From: Hymenobacter actinosclerus
GTDB taxonomy: Bacteria > Bacteroidota > Bacteroidia > Cytophagales > Hymenobacteraceae
Direction of reading: 5' to 3'
DNA length: 64,000 bases
NCBI RefSeq assembly: GCF_900111515.1
Contig: NZ_FOHS01000002.1
Location: 744,001-808,000 of the forward strand
Numbering within the stretch: position 1 is the stretch's first letter; every line of letters begins with the position of its first letter. Below the pieces are notes generated by a model, which worked only from the letters and a program-made list of their open reading frames with translations, was not told the DNA's origin and ran no database searches. Below, in pieces: positions 34,783-43,962 of this stretch. Both the position numbers and the translations under genes were made by a program.

Positions 34783-34834
34783 CACTAACAACTAACAACT
34801 AACAACTAACAACTAACAACTAACAACTAACAAC
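34783..34834. repeat. 7-base tandem repeat within the importer operon
   Basis: The unit CTAACAA is repeated about seven times without error between the second permease stop and the ATPase start. Short perfect tandem repeats like this can change copy number by slippage. No frame runs through it, so the effect would be on mRNA spacing or stability. Confidence 0.85.
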
Positions 34835-34838
34835 TGAA

Positions 34839-35600
34839 TTACGGCTTTCGTAGCAGGGCAGATTTGTTGGCCAGCAGCAACAGCAACGGCGGCAGCACCA
34901 GCAGCAGCGAGGCCACGGCCGCCAGCGGGGCGTTGGCCTCGCCCACGTAAGTGAACACCTGCACCGTGAGCGTGCGCACCTTGCCCACGCTCAGCACGTT
35001 GGTCAGACCGAAATCGAACCAGGCCAGCAGGAAGGTTTGCACCAGCGTGGTGCGCAGCAGTGGGGCAGCCAGCGGCAGCAGCACCCGGCGCAGCGCCTGC
35101 CCGGGCGTGCACCCCAACGTGCGGGCCAGCTGCTCGTACTCGGTGGCCTGCTGACTCCAGAACGAGCCCAGCAGCAGCGTGGCAAACGGCAGCGCCAGCA
35201 GCAGCAGCCCCAGCAGCACCCCGCCCACCGAACCCGAGAGGTGCATCCGGATGATAAACGGCTGAATGAGCACGGCCAGCAGCACCGGCGGCAGCGCGTA
35301 GGGCAGGTAGCTCAGGGCCGTCCAGCGGCCCGGCCTGCGCGCCCCGACCACCGCCCGCGCCACCACAAAGCCGCCCACTGTAGCCAGCACCGCCACCGCA
35401 CTGGCCAGCAGCAGGCTTTTGCCCAGGCCGGCCAGCAGGCCGTTGCCCCCGGCCACCAGCCCGCGCAGGGGCTCCAGCGAGTAGGCCGGCGGCAATGCCG
35501 CCGGAAAGCGCCACCCCTCGCCCACCGCCAGCAGCCCCAGCAGCGCAAACGGCAGCGCGAAAAGCAGGATCAGGAAGGCAGTTAGAAGCTTGGAACGCAT
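34839..35600 (-). CDS. ABC transporter permease 2 (YnjC C-terminal-half-like)
   Basis: A 253-residue inner-membrane protein with about six hydrophobic segments. The cytoplasmic loop with EYEQLARTLGCTPGQALRRVLLP is the EAA motif (EAxxxGxxxxxxxxxxxLP) that contacts the ATPase. The start is taken as the ATG before RSKLLTAFLILL; the upstream frame to 35645 would add a non-hydrophobic stretch and cross a hairpin. It pairs with the next gene upstream to form the channel. Confidence 0.9.
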   Translation of the reverse strand: MRSKLLTAFLILLFALPFALLGLLAVGEGWRFPAALPPAYSLEPLRGLVAGGNGLLAGLGKSLLLASAVAVLATVGGFVVARAVVGARRPGRWTALSYLPYALPPVLLAVLIQPFIIRMHLSGSVGGVLLGLLLLALPFATLLLGSFWSQQATEYEQLARTLGCTPGQALRRVLLPLAAPLLRTTLVQTFLLAWFDFGLTNVLSVGKVRTLTVQVFTYVGEANAPLAAVASLLLVLPPLLLLLANKSALLRKP

Positions 35601-35626
35601 TGGGAGGTGAGTAGTGGTACGGGAGT

Positions 35627-35653
35627 TAGTGAAAGAGCATGACACGCTCTTTC
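35627..35653. repeat. Small palindrome between the two permease genes
   Basis: GTGAAAGAGC and GCTCTTTCAC are perfect inverses around a seven-base loop, between the stop of permease 1 and the start of permease 2. Confidence 0.65.
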
Positions 35654-35664
35654 ACCTCAGCATT

Positions 35665-36516
35665 TCACCCAGTCTCTACCCTACTCCGGTTTACCAGCCG
35701 CAGCAGCACCAGAATCAGCACCAGCAGCCCCGAGGCCACCAGAAAACCGGCCAGGTAGGCGGCAGGCAACTCGCGCAGGTCGAAGCGCTGGAGTTTGGTG
35801 GCAATGAACACGCTCAGCATTTGCGGGTACGGGCGGCCCAGCAGCAGCGGGATATCGTAGGCGCCGAGCGTGGCAATGAAGCTGAGCAGCACCGTGGGCG
35901 CGGCCCGGCGCAGCAGCAACGGCGCCGCCACCCGCCGCCGGAATTGCCCCGCGCTGGCCCCGAGGGTGCTCGTGAGCTGGTCCAGCTCCGCCAGCCGGCT
36001 TTCCTGGTAAATGGCCTGGAACAGCAGCGTCAGGAACGGAAAGATGAGCAGCACGTGGGCCAGAATAATACCCAGCCCGGCGCCGTCCTGCACCAACTCC
36101 GGAAAAGCCTCCAGGCTGCTCGTCAGGCCCAGCTGAAAGCTGATGCGCGACAGCCAGCCGGTACGGCTCAGCAGCTGAAACAGGTAGAAAGCCACCACCA
36201 GCGCGGGCAGAACCAGCGGCACGTAGAGCAGCCCCGGCAACGGCGCCCGCCGCAGCGTGGGTTGCGCCCGCAGCACCAGCCCCAGCGCCAGCACTACCGA
36301 CAAGCCTACCGAGGCTACCGCAATCCAGAGGCTATAAAGCGCCGCGTACCCGAGGCCCGGTTCGTGGCCCAGCGCCCGCCAGTAGCGGCCCGTAAAGCCT
36401 TCGGCCAGCGGCCCCACCACCACCACGCTACCCAGCAGCGCGTAGCCCAGCCCTGCCAGCGGCAGACCCAGAACGAGCAATGCATAAAGCGGCAGAATGG
36501 GTTTGAGTGGTTTCAT
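35665..36516 (-). CDS. ABC transporter permease 1 (YnjC N-terminal-half-like)
   Basis: A 283-residue inner-membrane protein with six to seven hydrophobic segments. The EAA-type loop reads ELDQLTSTLGASAGQFRRRVAAP. In Escherichia coli YnjC is one long permease with two such halves; here they are two genes. It begins 13 bases after the stop of the substrate-binding lipoprotein gene, so they share an mRNA. Confidence 0.9.
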   Translation of the reverse strand: MKPLKPILPLYALLVLGLPLAGLGYALLGSVVVVGPLAEGFTGRYWRALGHEPGLGYAALYSLWIAVASVGLSVVLALGLVLRAQPTLRRAPLPGLLYVPLVLPALVVAFYLFQLLSRTGWLSRISFQLGLTSSLEAFPELVQDGAGLGIILAHVLLIFPFLTLLFQAIYQESRLAELDQLTSTLGASAGQFRRRVAAPLLLRRAAPTVLLSFIATLGAYDIPLLLGRPYPQMLSVFIATKLQRFDLRELPAAYLAGFLVASGLLVLILVLLRLVNRSRVETG

Positions 36517-36529
36517 AGCTTCATAGTAT

Positions 36530-37759
36530 TTACTTGCCTATGGCTTGTCCTTCAATCACGTAAGTGCGAAAGTCCTTGAACAGCCGGGTCATGTACTCGG
36601 GGTCGGGCTCCTGCAGGGCCAGGCCGGTCAGGTTTTCACGGCGCGGGGCGTAGCGGCGCGACGGGAGTTGCCGGAACTGCCGGCGCTGGGCGGGCGTGAG
36701 GGCGGCCAGGTCGAGCACCGTGTGGTCGCCCCACACGTTGGGGTCCATCTTTTTCAGCTGGGCCTCGGGCGAAAGCAGGAAGTTGATGACCAGCATAGCG
36801 GCCTCGGGGTGCCGGGCGCCGCGCACGATGCCCAGGTAGTGCGAGTTGCGGATGGTGCCGGGGGCCGGCACGTAGGCGCGGGCCGTGGCCGGAAACACCT
36901 TCTGGTTCACCTTATTGTCTACTTCGGCGTCGTTGTTGGAGAAAGTGAAGGCCACTTCGCCGTTGGCAAACAGCTGGTGCAGCGGCGCCAGTTGCTCGGG
37001 AAACGTGCGGCCTTCCTTCCAGAAGTAGCGCCTGTTTTGGTTGATGACCTGCCACAGCTCGCCCGACCACTGATCGTACACCGCCTCATCGAACTTGCCC
37101 TGAAACAGCTTCGGCTGGCCCGACAGGGCAATCATCCACGATTTGAGCAGCGTCATGCCCGTAAATTCGTTCGGGATGGTGAACTGGCCGGGGTGGGCCC
37201 GCACGAAGGCCGGCAGCTCGGCAAACGAATTCGGCGGGTTGGCCACCCGCGCCGAATCGTAGATGAAGTTTAACTGCACGTTGCCCCAGGGGGCTTCCAT
37301 GCCGGCAATGGGCTGCTGAAAATCGGTGCTGATAAAGGGGTTGTCGAGGTCGAGCAGCGCGGCGTTGGGCAGTTTTTTGACGAAGGGCCCGAGCAGCGCG
37401 TCTACCTGCCGGAGCTGGTAAAATGTCTCGCCGTTTATCCAGACCAGATCGGCCTCGCTGGGCTGGCCGGCCTGCAGCTCGGCGGCCAGCGTCTGCACTA
37501 TTTGACTTCCCTGCCCGGCCGCAATCTGCAGGTCGATGCCGTAGCGGCGCTGCACCTCGGGCTTCACGTAAGCGCTCATGTACTTATTGATGAGCGGGTC
37601 GCCCATCCACATTAGCATGCTTACCGGCTGGCCCTTGCCCGCCGCCTCAATTTGCGGCCAGCTCTGGGCCAGCGTCTGGTCGGGCGACTTGGCCTGGTCG
37701 CCGGAGTTGCAGGCCGCCAGCAGCGTCAGGAGCGGGAGTAGTAAAGTTGTTTTTTTCAT
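36530..37759 (-). CDS. YnjB-like ABC substrate-binding lipoprotein
   Basis: A 409-residue lipoprotein with the lipobox LLAAC (Cys17). The body matches what I recall of E. coli YnjB: ADLVWINGETFYQL, GMEAPWGNVQLNFIYDSARV, INFLLSPEAQLKKMDP and WGDHTVLDLAALTPAQR are all shared in pattern with that protein. The ligand of YnjBCD systems is not known. The start is the ATG before KKTTLLLPLL. Upstream, 160 bases with a large palindrome separate it from the TonB receptor gene on the same strand. Confidence 0.92.
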   Translation of the reverse strand: MKKTTLLLPLLTLLAACNSGDQAKSPDQTLAQSWPQIEAAGKGQPVSMLMWMGDPLINKYMSAYVKPEVQRRYGIDLQIAAGQGSQIVQTLAAELQAGQPSEADLVWINGETFYQLRQVDALLGPFVKKLPNAALLDLDNPFISTDFQQPIAGMEAPWGNVQLNFIYDSARVANPPNSFAELPAFVRAHPGQFTIPNEFTGMTLLKSWMIALSGQPKLFQGKFDEAVYDQWSGELWQVINQNRRYFWKEGRTFPEQLAPLHQLFANGEVAFTFSNNDAEVDNKVNQKVFPATARAYVPAPGTIRNSHYLGIVRGARHPEAAMLVINFLLSPEAQLKKMDPNVWGDHTVLDLAALTPAQRRQFRQLPSRRYAPRRENLTGLALQEPDPEYMTRLFKDFRTYVIEGQAIGK

Positions 37760-37791
37760 GCTAGTCAAGCTCAGATTAGATACTAAAAACC

Positions 37792-37922
37792 AGCTCCCCT
37801 CCTCAGCCGAGGAGGGGTTGGGGGTGGTTGACAACCGTTGAGCGGATGCTAAAAATCAGTCCTGGCCATCGTTCTGCCAGCGTCAACCACCCCCAACCCC
37901 TCCTTATCCAAGGAGGGGAGCT
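37792..37922. repeat. Palindrome between receptor and lipoprotein genes
   Basis: A 41-base arm starting AGCTCCCCTCCTCAGCCGAG (37792-37832) is inverted at 37882-37922 with six mismatches in one block. Each arm is itself a small hairpin (CCCTCC...GGAGGG). It may partly uncouple the receptor gene from the ABC genes. Confidence 0.85.
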
Positions 37923-37927
37923 AGGTT

Positions 37928-40900
37928 CTAAAACGCGTACCGCGCTCCGAACTGGAACTGGCAGGGGGCGCTGGCGTTCTTGCGCACGATGCCCGAGCCG
38001 GCGGGGCCCACCTGAATCTGGTTGCTCTGGGTGGCGTTGTTGGCGTAGCCGCTCAGGTTCTGGGTGTTGAAGACGTTAAACACATCGGCCCGGATTTCGA
38101 GGCGGCTGAGCTTCTCGCCCAGGAACAGGTTGTACTGCAGGCCCGCGTCGATGGTCTTCGACCAGGGCAGGCGGTCGGAGTTGCGGCTTTCGCCGGGCTG
38201 GCGGTCGGCGTTGCCCACGTAGGCCGTGCTGAACGAGCTGCCGTCGCCGTTGAGGTCGTTGGTGAGGACGGGCGTGCCATCGGGATTGAAGGCGCCCGGC
38301 ACCCGGTAGGCGCCGGCCACCCGGTTGATGGGCTGGCCGCTCTGCACCAGCGCCGCCACGTTGAAATTCAGGTTGCGCACGGGCTGGTAGAAGCCCAGCA
38401 CGTTGAACACGTGGGTCCGGTCGTTGATGGAGTTGCCCCACTCCTGGCCGTACTGGTTGGCGTTCTGGGCCCGGAAGTTGATGTCCTCGGTGTTGTTTTT
38501 GAGGTTGGACAGCGTGTAGGTGAAGCGGTAGCCGTACTTGTCGTCGGCCAGCAAATCGCGCTTCAGGTTCACGTTCAGGGCCAGGTAGCGCGAGCGGCCG
38601 GCGGTTTCACTCACGATAACGTCGCGGGCCACGCCGCGCACCTTCTGGCCGTTGATGTTGGCGTAAGGGCCATTCGCGTCGGCCAGAATCGGTACCGGGC
38701 GGCTGGCATCGGCCTGGGCCACGGTGCGCACCACCACATTGTCAGGGTCGACGGCGTAGTTGGCGGCCCCGTTCAGGCTGGCCAGCCGCAGCAGGTTAAA
38801 CGAGCGGTTGAAAACGGCATCGGCGTAGAACAGCGTGCGGCCGCCGAGTTGGTACTGGTAGCCTAGGGTGCTCTGTTGGGTGTAGGGGTTCTGGTAGCCG
38901 TTAGGGTTGAGAATGCGCCGCTCGTTGCTGAACGCCGCCTCCCGCTGCCCCTGCAAGCTGGCCGCCGAAGGGCCGTTGAGGTAGGTGGCATTGTTGAACG
39001 AGGCCCCGGCATTGCCGGCAAACGTCACCCGGTCGAGGTCGGTGCCAGCGGGCAGCGCGCCCACCCGTACCAGCTCCGCCAGCTGGGCCCGGTAATCGGC
39101 CGAAGTCGTGTTCTGCTGGAGCGCGTCGCTGTAGATGGAGTACTGGATTTTATCGTAGAACAGCCCGAAACCGCCGCGTACGCTGCTCCGCTCGGTCAGC
39201 TGGTAGTTGAAGCTGGCGCGGGGCGCGATGTTGTTGAAGTCGCCTTTGGTGCCACCGCCCTTCGAGAGGTTGTCGTAGTCGTAGCGCAGGCCCAGCGTCA
39301 GGTTCAGGCGGTCGGTTACGGCCACCAGATCTTCGAGGTAGATATTGTACAGGTTCTGGGTGGTCCCGAACGAGGCGGGGCGCAGCTCCACGCCGTAGTT
39401 AACTACCTGCACGTCGGCCGGAATATCACCCGGGGCCAGACCGCCGCCCAGGTTGCGGGCCCGAAGCGCGGCCAGTTGGGCCGGGCTTAGCTGCACGGTG
39501 TAGCTGCCGTTGGGGTTGCCGCCGCCGAACAACGAGTGCCGGGAGCTAATCAGCCCAAAACCCGCCTTAAAGGTGTTGCGGCCGGCCAGGTAGGTGAACT
39601 TCTGCTGGCCCTGCCAGGTGTTTTCGAGCGCATCGAACAGGTAGCCCGGGTGGCCGAGCACGGCAATGGTCTGGCCATTGGGGTCGCGCACGGCCACGTC
39701 GGGGCTGTTGGGGTTGTTGGCCTTGGCGTAGTTCCAGCGGAAGCGGGCGTACTGCAGGCTGGTTTCCGAGGTGATTCGCTCGCCCACGTACACGTTCTGC
39801 GAGGCGATGCTCACCGAGTTGCGGTCCTGGCGGTTGCCGGCCGAGTTGAAGGTTACGCCCCCGTCGAGGCCACCACCCTGCCGCTCGATGTTCACGAGGC
39901 CCACGTTGGCCCGCAGCGACGAAGTGAACCGGTCGTTCCAGCGCTGGTCGAGCTTGCCGCTCAGGTAAGTGAAGCGGTTCTGGCCGCGCACGGTTTCGTT
40001 CACGCCCAACGCGGGCGAATTCAGCAGGTTATCCTTGAAATCGTAGGTCTGCTCGGCGTTCAGGAAGAAGAACGTTTTGTCCTTCACCAGCGCGCCGCCC
40101 ACGCCAAAGCCGAACTGCTGGCGCTGAAAGCCGCTTTTCACCTGGTTGCCGGAAAGGTCGCGCTGGGCAAAGTCCGATTTGCCATCGATGCCCGGACCCG
40201 GCCGGGTCAGGTAAAAGGCCTCGCCGCTCAGCTCGTTCGAGCCCGATTTGGTGGTGATGTTGACGATGCCGTTGGCCGAGTTGCCGTACTCCGTCGAGAA
40301 GTTGTTGGTCAGCACGTTCAGGTTCTGCACGAAGCCCGTCGGAATGGCGAAGCGCTGCCCGCCCAGAAAGTTCTCGTTATTGTCGAGCCCGTCGATGAGG
40401 TAGTTGGTGTACAGGCCGTTGGCGCCGTTGATGCTCACGTTGGGCGCCTCGGTGAAGAAGCCGGTGGCCTGCGTGACGTTGGGCAGGCGGTAGAGGGCGC
40501 GGGTGATGTCGCGGGCCTCAATGGGCACCTGCCGCAGCTCGCGGGCCGACAGCTGGGAGGCCACCTCGGCGTTCTGGGTGTTGATGGTGGTGGCATTGGG
40601 AGCCCGCACCGTTACCTCGCCCAGGCTCTGGGAAGTGGCGCGGGGCAGCACCAGCGTCACGCTCGGGCTGGAGTTGGCCCGCAGCAGGATGTTGGCCTCG
40701 CGCACCGGCTGAAACTTGTCCGACACCTCCGTGCTCACGGCGTAGGAGCCGGCCGTACTCAGGCCCCGGAAGCGGGTTTTGCCCTGGGCATCGGTGGTGA
40801 GCTGGGTGCTGTAGCCGATGGCGGCATTATCGAGGTGCACCACCTGGCCCACCACGGGCTGGCGGGTGCTCACATCCACCACCGATACCACTAAATCGAC

Positions 40901-40978
40901 GGATTGCGCCAGCGCCGCCGACACAGGCAGCGCCAGCAGGCCCAGCGTAAACGCCGCGCGGGAGGAAAATCTATTCAT
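37928..40978 (-). CDS. TonB-dependent receptor with carboxypeptidase-like domain
   Basis: A 1016-residue outer-membrane receptor of the large Oar-like type. Order: signal peptide (about 1-25), carboxypeptidase-regulatory-like domain (VDLVVSVVDVSTRQPVVGQV to about 115), plug (SARELRQVPIEARDITRALY, YLIDGLDNNENFLGGQRFAI, NNFSTEYGNSANGIVNITTK) and a long barrel ending QFGARYAF. The frame extends 275 codons further upstream but that part overlaps the next gene on the same strand and lacks signal features; the ATG before NRFSSRAAFTLG is right. It lies just upstream of the YnjB-like importer, so it probably supplies that system. Confidence 0.93.
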   Translation of the reverse strand: MNRFSSRAAFTLGLLALPVSAALAQSVDLVVSVVDVSTRQPVVGQVVHLDNAAIGYSTQLTTDAQGKTRFRGLSTAGSYAVSTEVSDKFQPVREANILLRANSSPSVTLVLPRATSQSLGEVTVRAPNATTINTQNAEVASQLSARELRQVPIEARDITRALYRLPNVTQATGFFTEAPNVSINGANGLYTNYLIDGLDNNENFLGGQRFAIPTGFVQNLNVLTNNFSTEYGNSANGIVNITTKSGSNELSGEAFYLTRPGPGIDGKSDFAQRDLSGNQVKSGFQRQQFGFGVGGALVKDKTFFFLNAEQTYDFKDNLLNSPALGVNETVRGQNRFTYLSGKLDQRWNDRFTSSLRANVGLVNIERQGGGLDGGVTFNSAGNRQDRNSVSIASQNVYVGERITSETSLQYARFRWNYAKANNPNSPDVAVRDPNGQTIAVLGHPGYLFDALENTWQGQQKFTYLAGRNTFKAGFGLISSRHSLFGGGNPNGSYTVQLSPAQLAALRARNLGGGLAPGDIPADVQVVNYGVELRPASFGTTQNLYNIYLEDLVAVTDRLNLTLGLRYDYDNLSKGGGTKGDFNNIAPRASFNYQLTERSSVRGGFGLFYDKIQYSIYSDALQQNTTSADYRAQLAELVRVGALPAGTDLDRVTFAGNAGASFNNATYLNGPSAASLQGQREAAFSNERRILNPNGYQNPYTQQSTLGYQYQLGGRTLFYADAVFNRSFNLLRLASLNGAANYAVDPDNVVVRTVAQADASRPVPILADANGPYANINGQKVRGVARDVIVSETAGRSRYLALNVNLKRDLLADDKYGYRFTYTLSNLKNNTEDINFRAQNANQYGQEWGNSINDRTHVFNVLGFYQPVRNLNFNVAALVQSGQPINRVAGAYRVPGAFNPDGTPVLTNDLNGDGSSFSTAYVGNADRQPGESRNSDRLPWSKTIDAGLQYNLFLGEKLSRLEIRADVFNVFNTQNLSGYANNATQSNQIQVGPAGSGIVRKNASAPCQFQFGARYAF

Positions 40979-41085
40979 CTGAAAAAAGCCAAAAACCTGA
41001 AAACTAAAACCCAACGGCCCCGCCAGCCGGCCCGGCTGCCACGCGGCAACCCAACCGCCCGCCAATGGGCCATGCACGAAGGTTT

Positions 41086-41781
41086 TCAGGAAACCGGCGG
41101 CCCGCGCAGGGGCAGCGGCGCGGCCACGGCCGCCACCCGCGGACGAAGCCGCAATGCCCTGCCAGCCACCCGGACGGGCCGCCGCAGCTGTTCCAGTCGG
41201 CGGCGCAGGGCCGTGGCCGGCAGCTGGCGCAGCACCCGCGCCAGGTGGCGGGCATTGTTGATGCCGGCCAGGGGCCGCAGCCGCCGCACGCTGGCTCCGG
41301 CGCGGTGCAGGCAGCGGGCCAGGGCCGCGCCCAGCCGGGCCGTCTGCCAGGGCAGCGCGGCCCACACGTCGGCCGCAAAAAAAGCCCGGCTCACGCCCAG
41401 CAGGTACACGCCCCCGTCGAGGTCGGGCCCCAGCACAGCATCGGTGGTTTCGAGGGCGGCCACGGCCTGGCGCAGCCGGGCGGGCGTTAGCTGGGGGCAG
41501 TCGTTGCCGATAACCACCAGCCGCTCGTAGCCCCGCCCGAAGCCGTAGGCCAGGGCCGAACTTAGCCGCTGGCCAAAGGTGCCGCCGGCTTGCTGGTCGG
41601 AGCCGAAGTACAGAAAATCGACGCCCGCCTGCCGGGCCGTGGCCGTGGCCTGGGCAATGAGCTGGGCCGCCACCGCCGCATCGGCCCCGCGTCCGCCCGC
41701 CCCAAACGACTTGTGCGCGGCTTCCTCGCCCGCCGAGCGGGTGAAGAGCAGAACGGCAGTGCGGGTAAGGCTGGGACTCAA
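41086..41781 (-). CDS. CofC-like transferase, DUF2064/TIGR04282 family
   Basis: A 231-residue protein of the nucleotidyl/glycosyltransferase-A fold. RTAVLLFTRSAGEEAAHKSF replaces the usual N-terminal motif, and RLVVIGNDCPQLTP with DAVLGPDLDGGVYLLGV are the signature blocks of DUF2064. TIGR04282 is known as rSAM/selenodomain-associated transferase 1, so association with radical SAM genes is a family trait. No ATG is found at the front; the likely start is TTG at 41781, right beside a half palindrome. It ends 107 bases before the TonB receptor start. Confidence 0.85.
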   Translation of the reverse strand: MSPSLTRTAVLLFTRSAGEEAAHKSFGAGGRGADAAVAAQLIAQATATARQAGVDFLYFGSDQQAGGTFGQRLSSALAYGFGRGYERLVVIGNDCPQLTPARLRQAVAALETTDAVLGPDLDGGVYLLGVSRAFFAADVWAALPWQTARLGAALARCLHRAGASVRRLRPLAGINNARHLARVLRQLPATALRRRLEQLRRPVRVAGRALRLRPRVAAVAAPLPLRGPPVS

Positions 41782-41795
41782 AATGGAAGTAAGGC

Positions 41796-41821
41796 TGTGG
41801 CACGGATTTAAGTCCGTAGCG
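41796..41821. repeat. Half copy of the GGCACGGACTTCAGTCC palindrome
   Basis: GTGGCACGGATTTAAGTCCG resembles one arm of the palindrome at 11699-11780 with a few changes. A possible decayed partner (TGCCACA) is near 41925-41931. The remaining 41822-42003 shows nothing I can name. Confidence 0.5.
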
Positions 41822-42003
41822 CGATGTGACGATAGATAATCCGGCAGTTAATCCAACAGCGGACTAAAAGTTTTGCCCGTAGAATGCGGCGGATTAGCAA
41901 GAGGTTTGGCTACGCACTGCCGTTCATGCCACATGCAATCAGCGGCCATTTTGAAAGGCGGCAAACATACGGTGCAAACGGCCTGCAAGGTTTGCGCCGC
42001 CGC

Positions 42004-42942
42004 TCACTCGTAAAATCTGCGCAGCCGCCGCATACTCGTCAGCACCACCCAGTCGCCGAGGCGGGGCAGGTTGGTGTGCACGATGGCAATGAGCCAGCCC
42101 AGGGCCGAAATAACGGTGCGCTGCCGCCGCCGCCGGATGTGGCGCACGATGATGGCGGCCACTTCGGCCTGGGTTTTCTGCCAGCGGGGCTTGCGGTAGG
42201 CAATGGGCACGGGCTGGCCGGCCGCGTCGAGCACGCGCTTGTCGTCGTCGTTTTCGGTGAAGCCGATGTGCACCACCCCGAAATGCACCCCGGTGCCATC
42301 CAGCTCCAGGCGCAGGGTGTGGGCCAGGTTGGTGAGGGCCGCCTTGCCGGCGCAGTAGGCCGAGCCGCTGGGCATGCCATTGAGGGCCGAAATGGAGGAG
42401 ATGAACGTGATGCTGCCCCGGCTGGCGAGCAGGTGCGGCAGCGCGGCCTTGAGCGGAAACACGGCCCCGTATACGTTGCTGTCGAGCACCTGCCGGAACA
42501 CTTCGGGGGCCATGTCGAGGAAGTAGGCCCGTTGCGAGATGCTGGCGTTGGCCACCAGGATATCGAGGCGGCCAAACTGCGCCAGCGCCGTGGCTACCAG
42601 CGTTTCACAGGCGGCGTAGTCGGTTACGTCGGCCAGGCAGGTGGCCACGGTGGCGCCGGCGGCTTCGAGCTGCTGGCGGGTGGCCTCCAGGCGCTCGGGG
42701 CGGCGGCCATTAAGCACCACGGCGGCGCCGGCCGCACTCAGGGCCCGCGCCGTTTCGCGCCCAATCCCCGATTCGGAACCCGTAACGATGGCCACCTTAC
42801 CGGCCAGCGGCCCGGCCGTAGGCAGGGCCCGGCAACCCGCCGCCGCAACCGTCGCCCCGGCTGCTGCCGGGACCGACGAGACGGGTTGCGGCGCAGCATT
42901 GGCGGGCTCGAAAACGGCCGGGGCCGGACTGTCTTTCAACAT
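42004..42942 (-). CDS. Short-chain dehydrogenase/reductase
   Basis: A 312-residue NAD(P)-dependent enzyme. An Ala/Pro-rich leader of about 45 residues precedes the Rossmann motif TGSESGIG; the catalytic tyrosine is in YCAGK and ANAS stands in for NNAG. The C-terminal region with RHIRRRRQRTVISALGWLIA is basic then hydrophobic and may sit at the membrane, as in SDRs that act on lipids. Its ATG is three bases after the stop of the epimerase gene, so the two are one transcription unit. Confidence 0.9.
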   Translation of the reverse strand: MLKDSPAPAVFEPANAAPQPVSSVPAAAGATVAAAGCRALPTAGPLAGKVAIVTGSESGIGRETARALSAAGAAVVLNGRRPERLEATRQQLEAAGATVATCLADVTDYAACETLVATALAQFGRLDILVANASISQRAYFLDMAPEVFRQVLDSNVYGAVFPLKAALPHLLASRGSITFISSISALNGMPSGSAYCAGKAALTNLAHTLRLELDGTGVHFGVVHIGFTENDDDKRVLDAAGQPVPIAYRKPRWQKTQAEVAAIIVRHIRRRRQRTVISALGWLIAIVHTNLPRLGDWVVLTSMRRLRRFYE

Positions 42943-42945
42943 AGC

Positions 42946-43962
42946 TCAAATATACTGTTCGGCTTTAAACCAGGCGAAAGCCTCGGTTATGGCCTCAGCG
43001 ACGGGTGTTTGGGGAAGCTGTAGCTCACGGCGGGCCTTATCTACCCGGAAGTAGTGCCCGTCGTTGGCTACGGCCGTCATGGCGGCGTTCAGGCGGCCCG
43101 GCCGGCCCGTCAGGCGGGTTTGCAGACTGCACAGCTGGCCGTAGAACTGGGCCAGCCCGGCCGGCAGGGGCCAGCGCGGGGGCGGTACGCGCATTAAGTC
43201 GGCCATCAACGTAAAGGCTTCGTGGTAGCTTAGGTTTTCGTTGCCCAGGATGTACGACTCTCCTACCCTACCCAGATTCAGCGCATTTACGGTAGCCTGG
43301 GCCACGTCGCGCACGTGCACGTAGTTTTTGCCGCCGGGCGGGTAGCCAGGCACTTTACCGCGGTAAATTTCCAGCAGCAGCGCGCCCGACGTGGGTTTGG
43401 CATCCTCCGCCCCGAGCATGAAGGTGGGATGCACCAGCACGGCCGGCAGCTGCTGCTCGTCCACGGCCCGTAGCACTAGGTCGGTGGCAGCGCGCTTGCT
43501 GTCCATGTAGTCGAGGCCGTAGCGGGCGCCGGCGTAGGGGCGGGTTTCGTCGCCGGGATCAGCCGGGGTTCCGAAGCCGAAGACGTTGGCCGTGCCCACG
43601 TACACGAGCCGCGCCACCCCGGCTCGCCCGGTTTCGGCCAGCACGGCGCGGGTGCCCTCCACGTTCACCGTCCACAGGGCGGGGTCGCGGGCCGGATTCA
43701 CGCTGGCCAGCGCGGCGGCGTGGATGATGGCCCCGCAGCCCTCAGCCGCCCCGACCAGCGTAGCCGGCCGCAGCAAGTCGGCCTCCCGGTACTCCACGTT
43801 CCAATCAAGCGGGAAAGGCGGCGCGGTGCCGGGCCGCACCAACGCCCGCACTGGCTGGCCCCTGCCGTGCAGCTCGGCCACCAGGTGGCGCCCCAGGAAG
43901 CCATTGGCCCCGGTAACGAGCACGGGCTTTGAGGTAGATGGATTTGGAATAAAGGGCGTCAT
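42946..43962 (-). CDS. NAD-dependent epimerase/dehydratase family protein
   Basis: A 338-residue extended SDR. TGANGFLGRHL near residue 18 binds NAD, IIHAAALASV follows, and the active-site motif is YMDSK. The pattern is close to dihydroflavonol-reductase/hopanoid-associated epimerase (HpnA-like) proteins. It probably acts on a sugar nucleotide or a lipid-linked ketone. The ATG at 43962 lies inside the left arm of the palindrome at 43956-44063; a GTG at codon 13 (before LVTGANG) is another possible start. The next gene (SDR) follows after three bases. Confidence 0.9.
   Translation of the reverse strand: MTPFIPNPSTSKPVLVTGANGFLGRHLVAELHGRGQPVRALVRPGTAPPFPLDWNVEYREADLLRPATLVGAAEGCGAIIHAAALASVNPARDPALWTVNVEGTRAVLAETGRAGVARLVYVGTANVFGFGTPADPGDETRPYAGARYGLDYMDSKRAATDLVLRAVDEQQLPAVLVHPTFMLGAEDAKPTSGALLLEIYRGKVPGYPPGGKNYVHVRDVAQATVNALNLGRVGESYILGNENLSYHEAFTLMADLMRVPPPRWPLPAGLAQFYGQLCSLQTRLTGRPGRLNAAMTAVANDGHYFRVDKARRELQLPQTPVAEAITEAFAWFKAEQYI

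Noticed and set aside
40979..41803. Extension of the TonB receptor frame to 41803 (1291 codons)
   Set aside because: It overlaps the transferase gene in another frame and has no signal peptide; the receptor starts normally at 40978.
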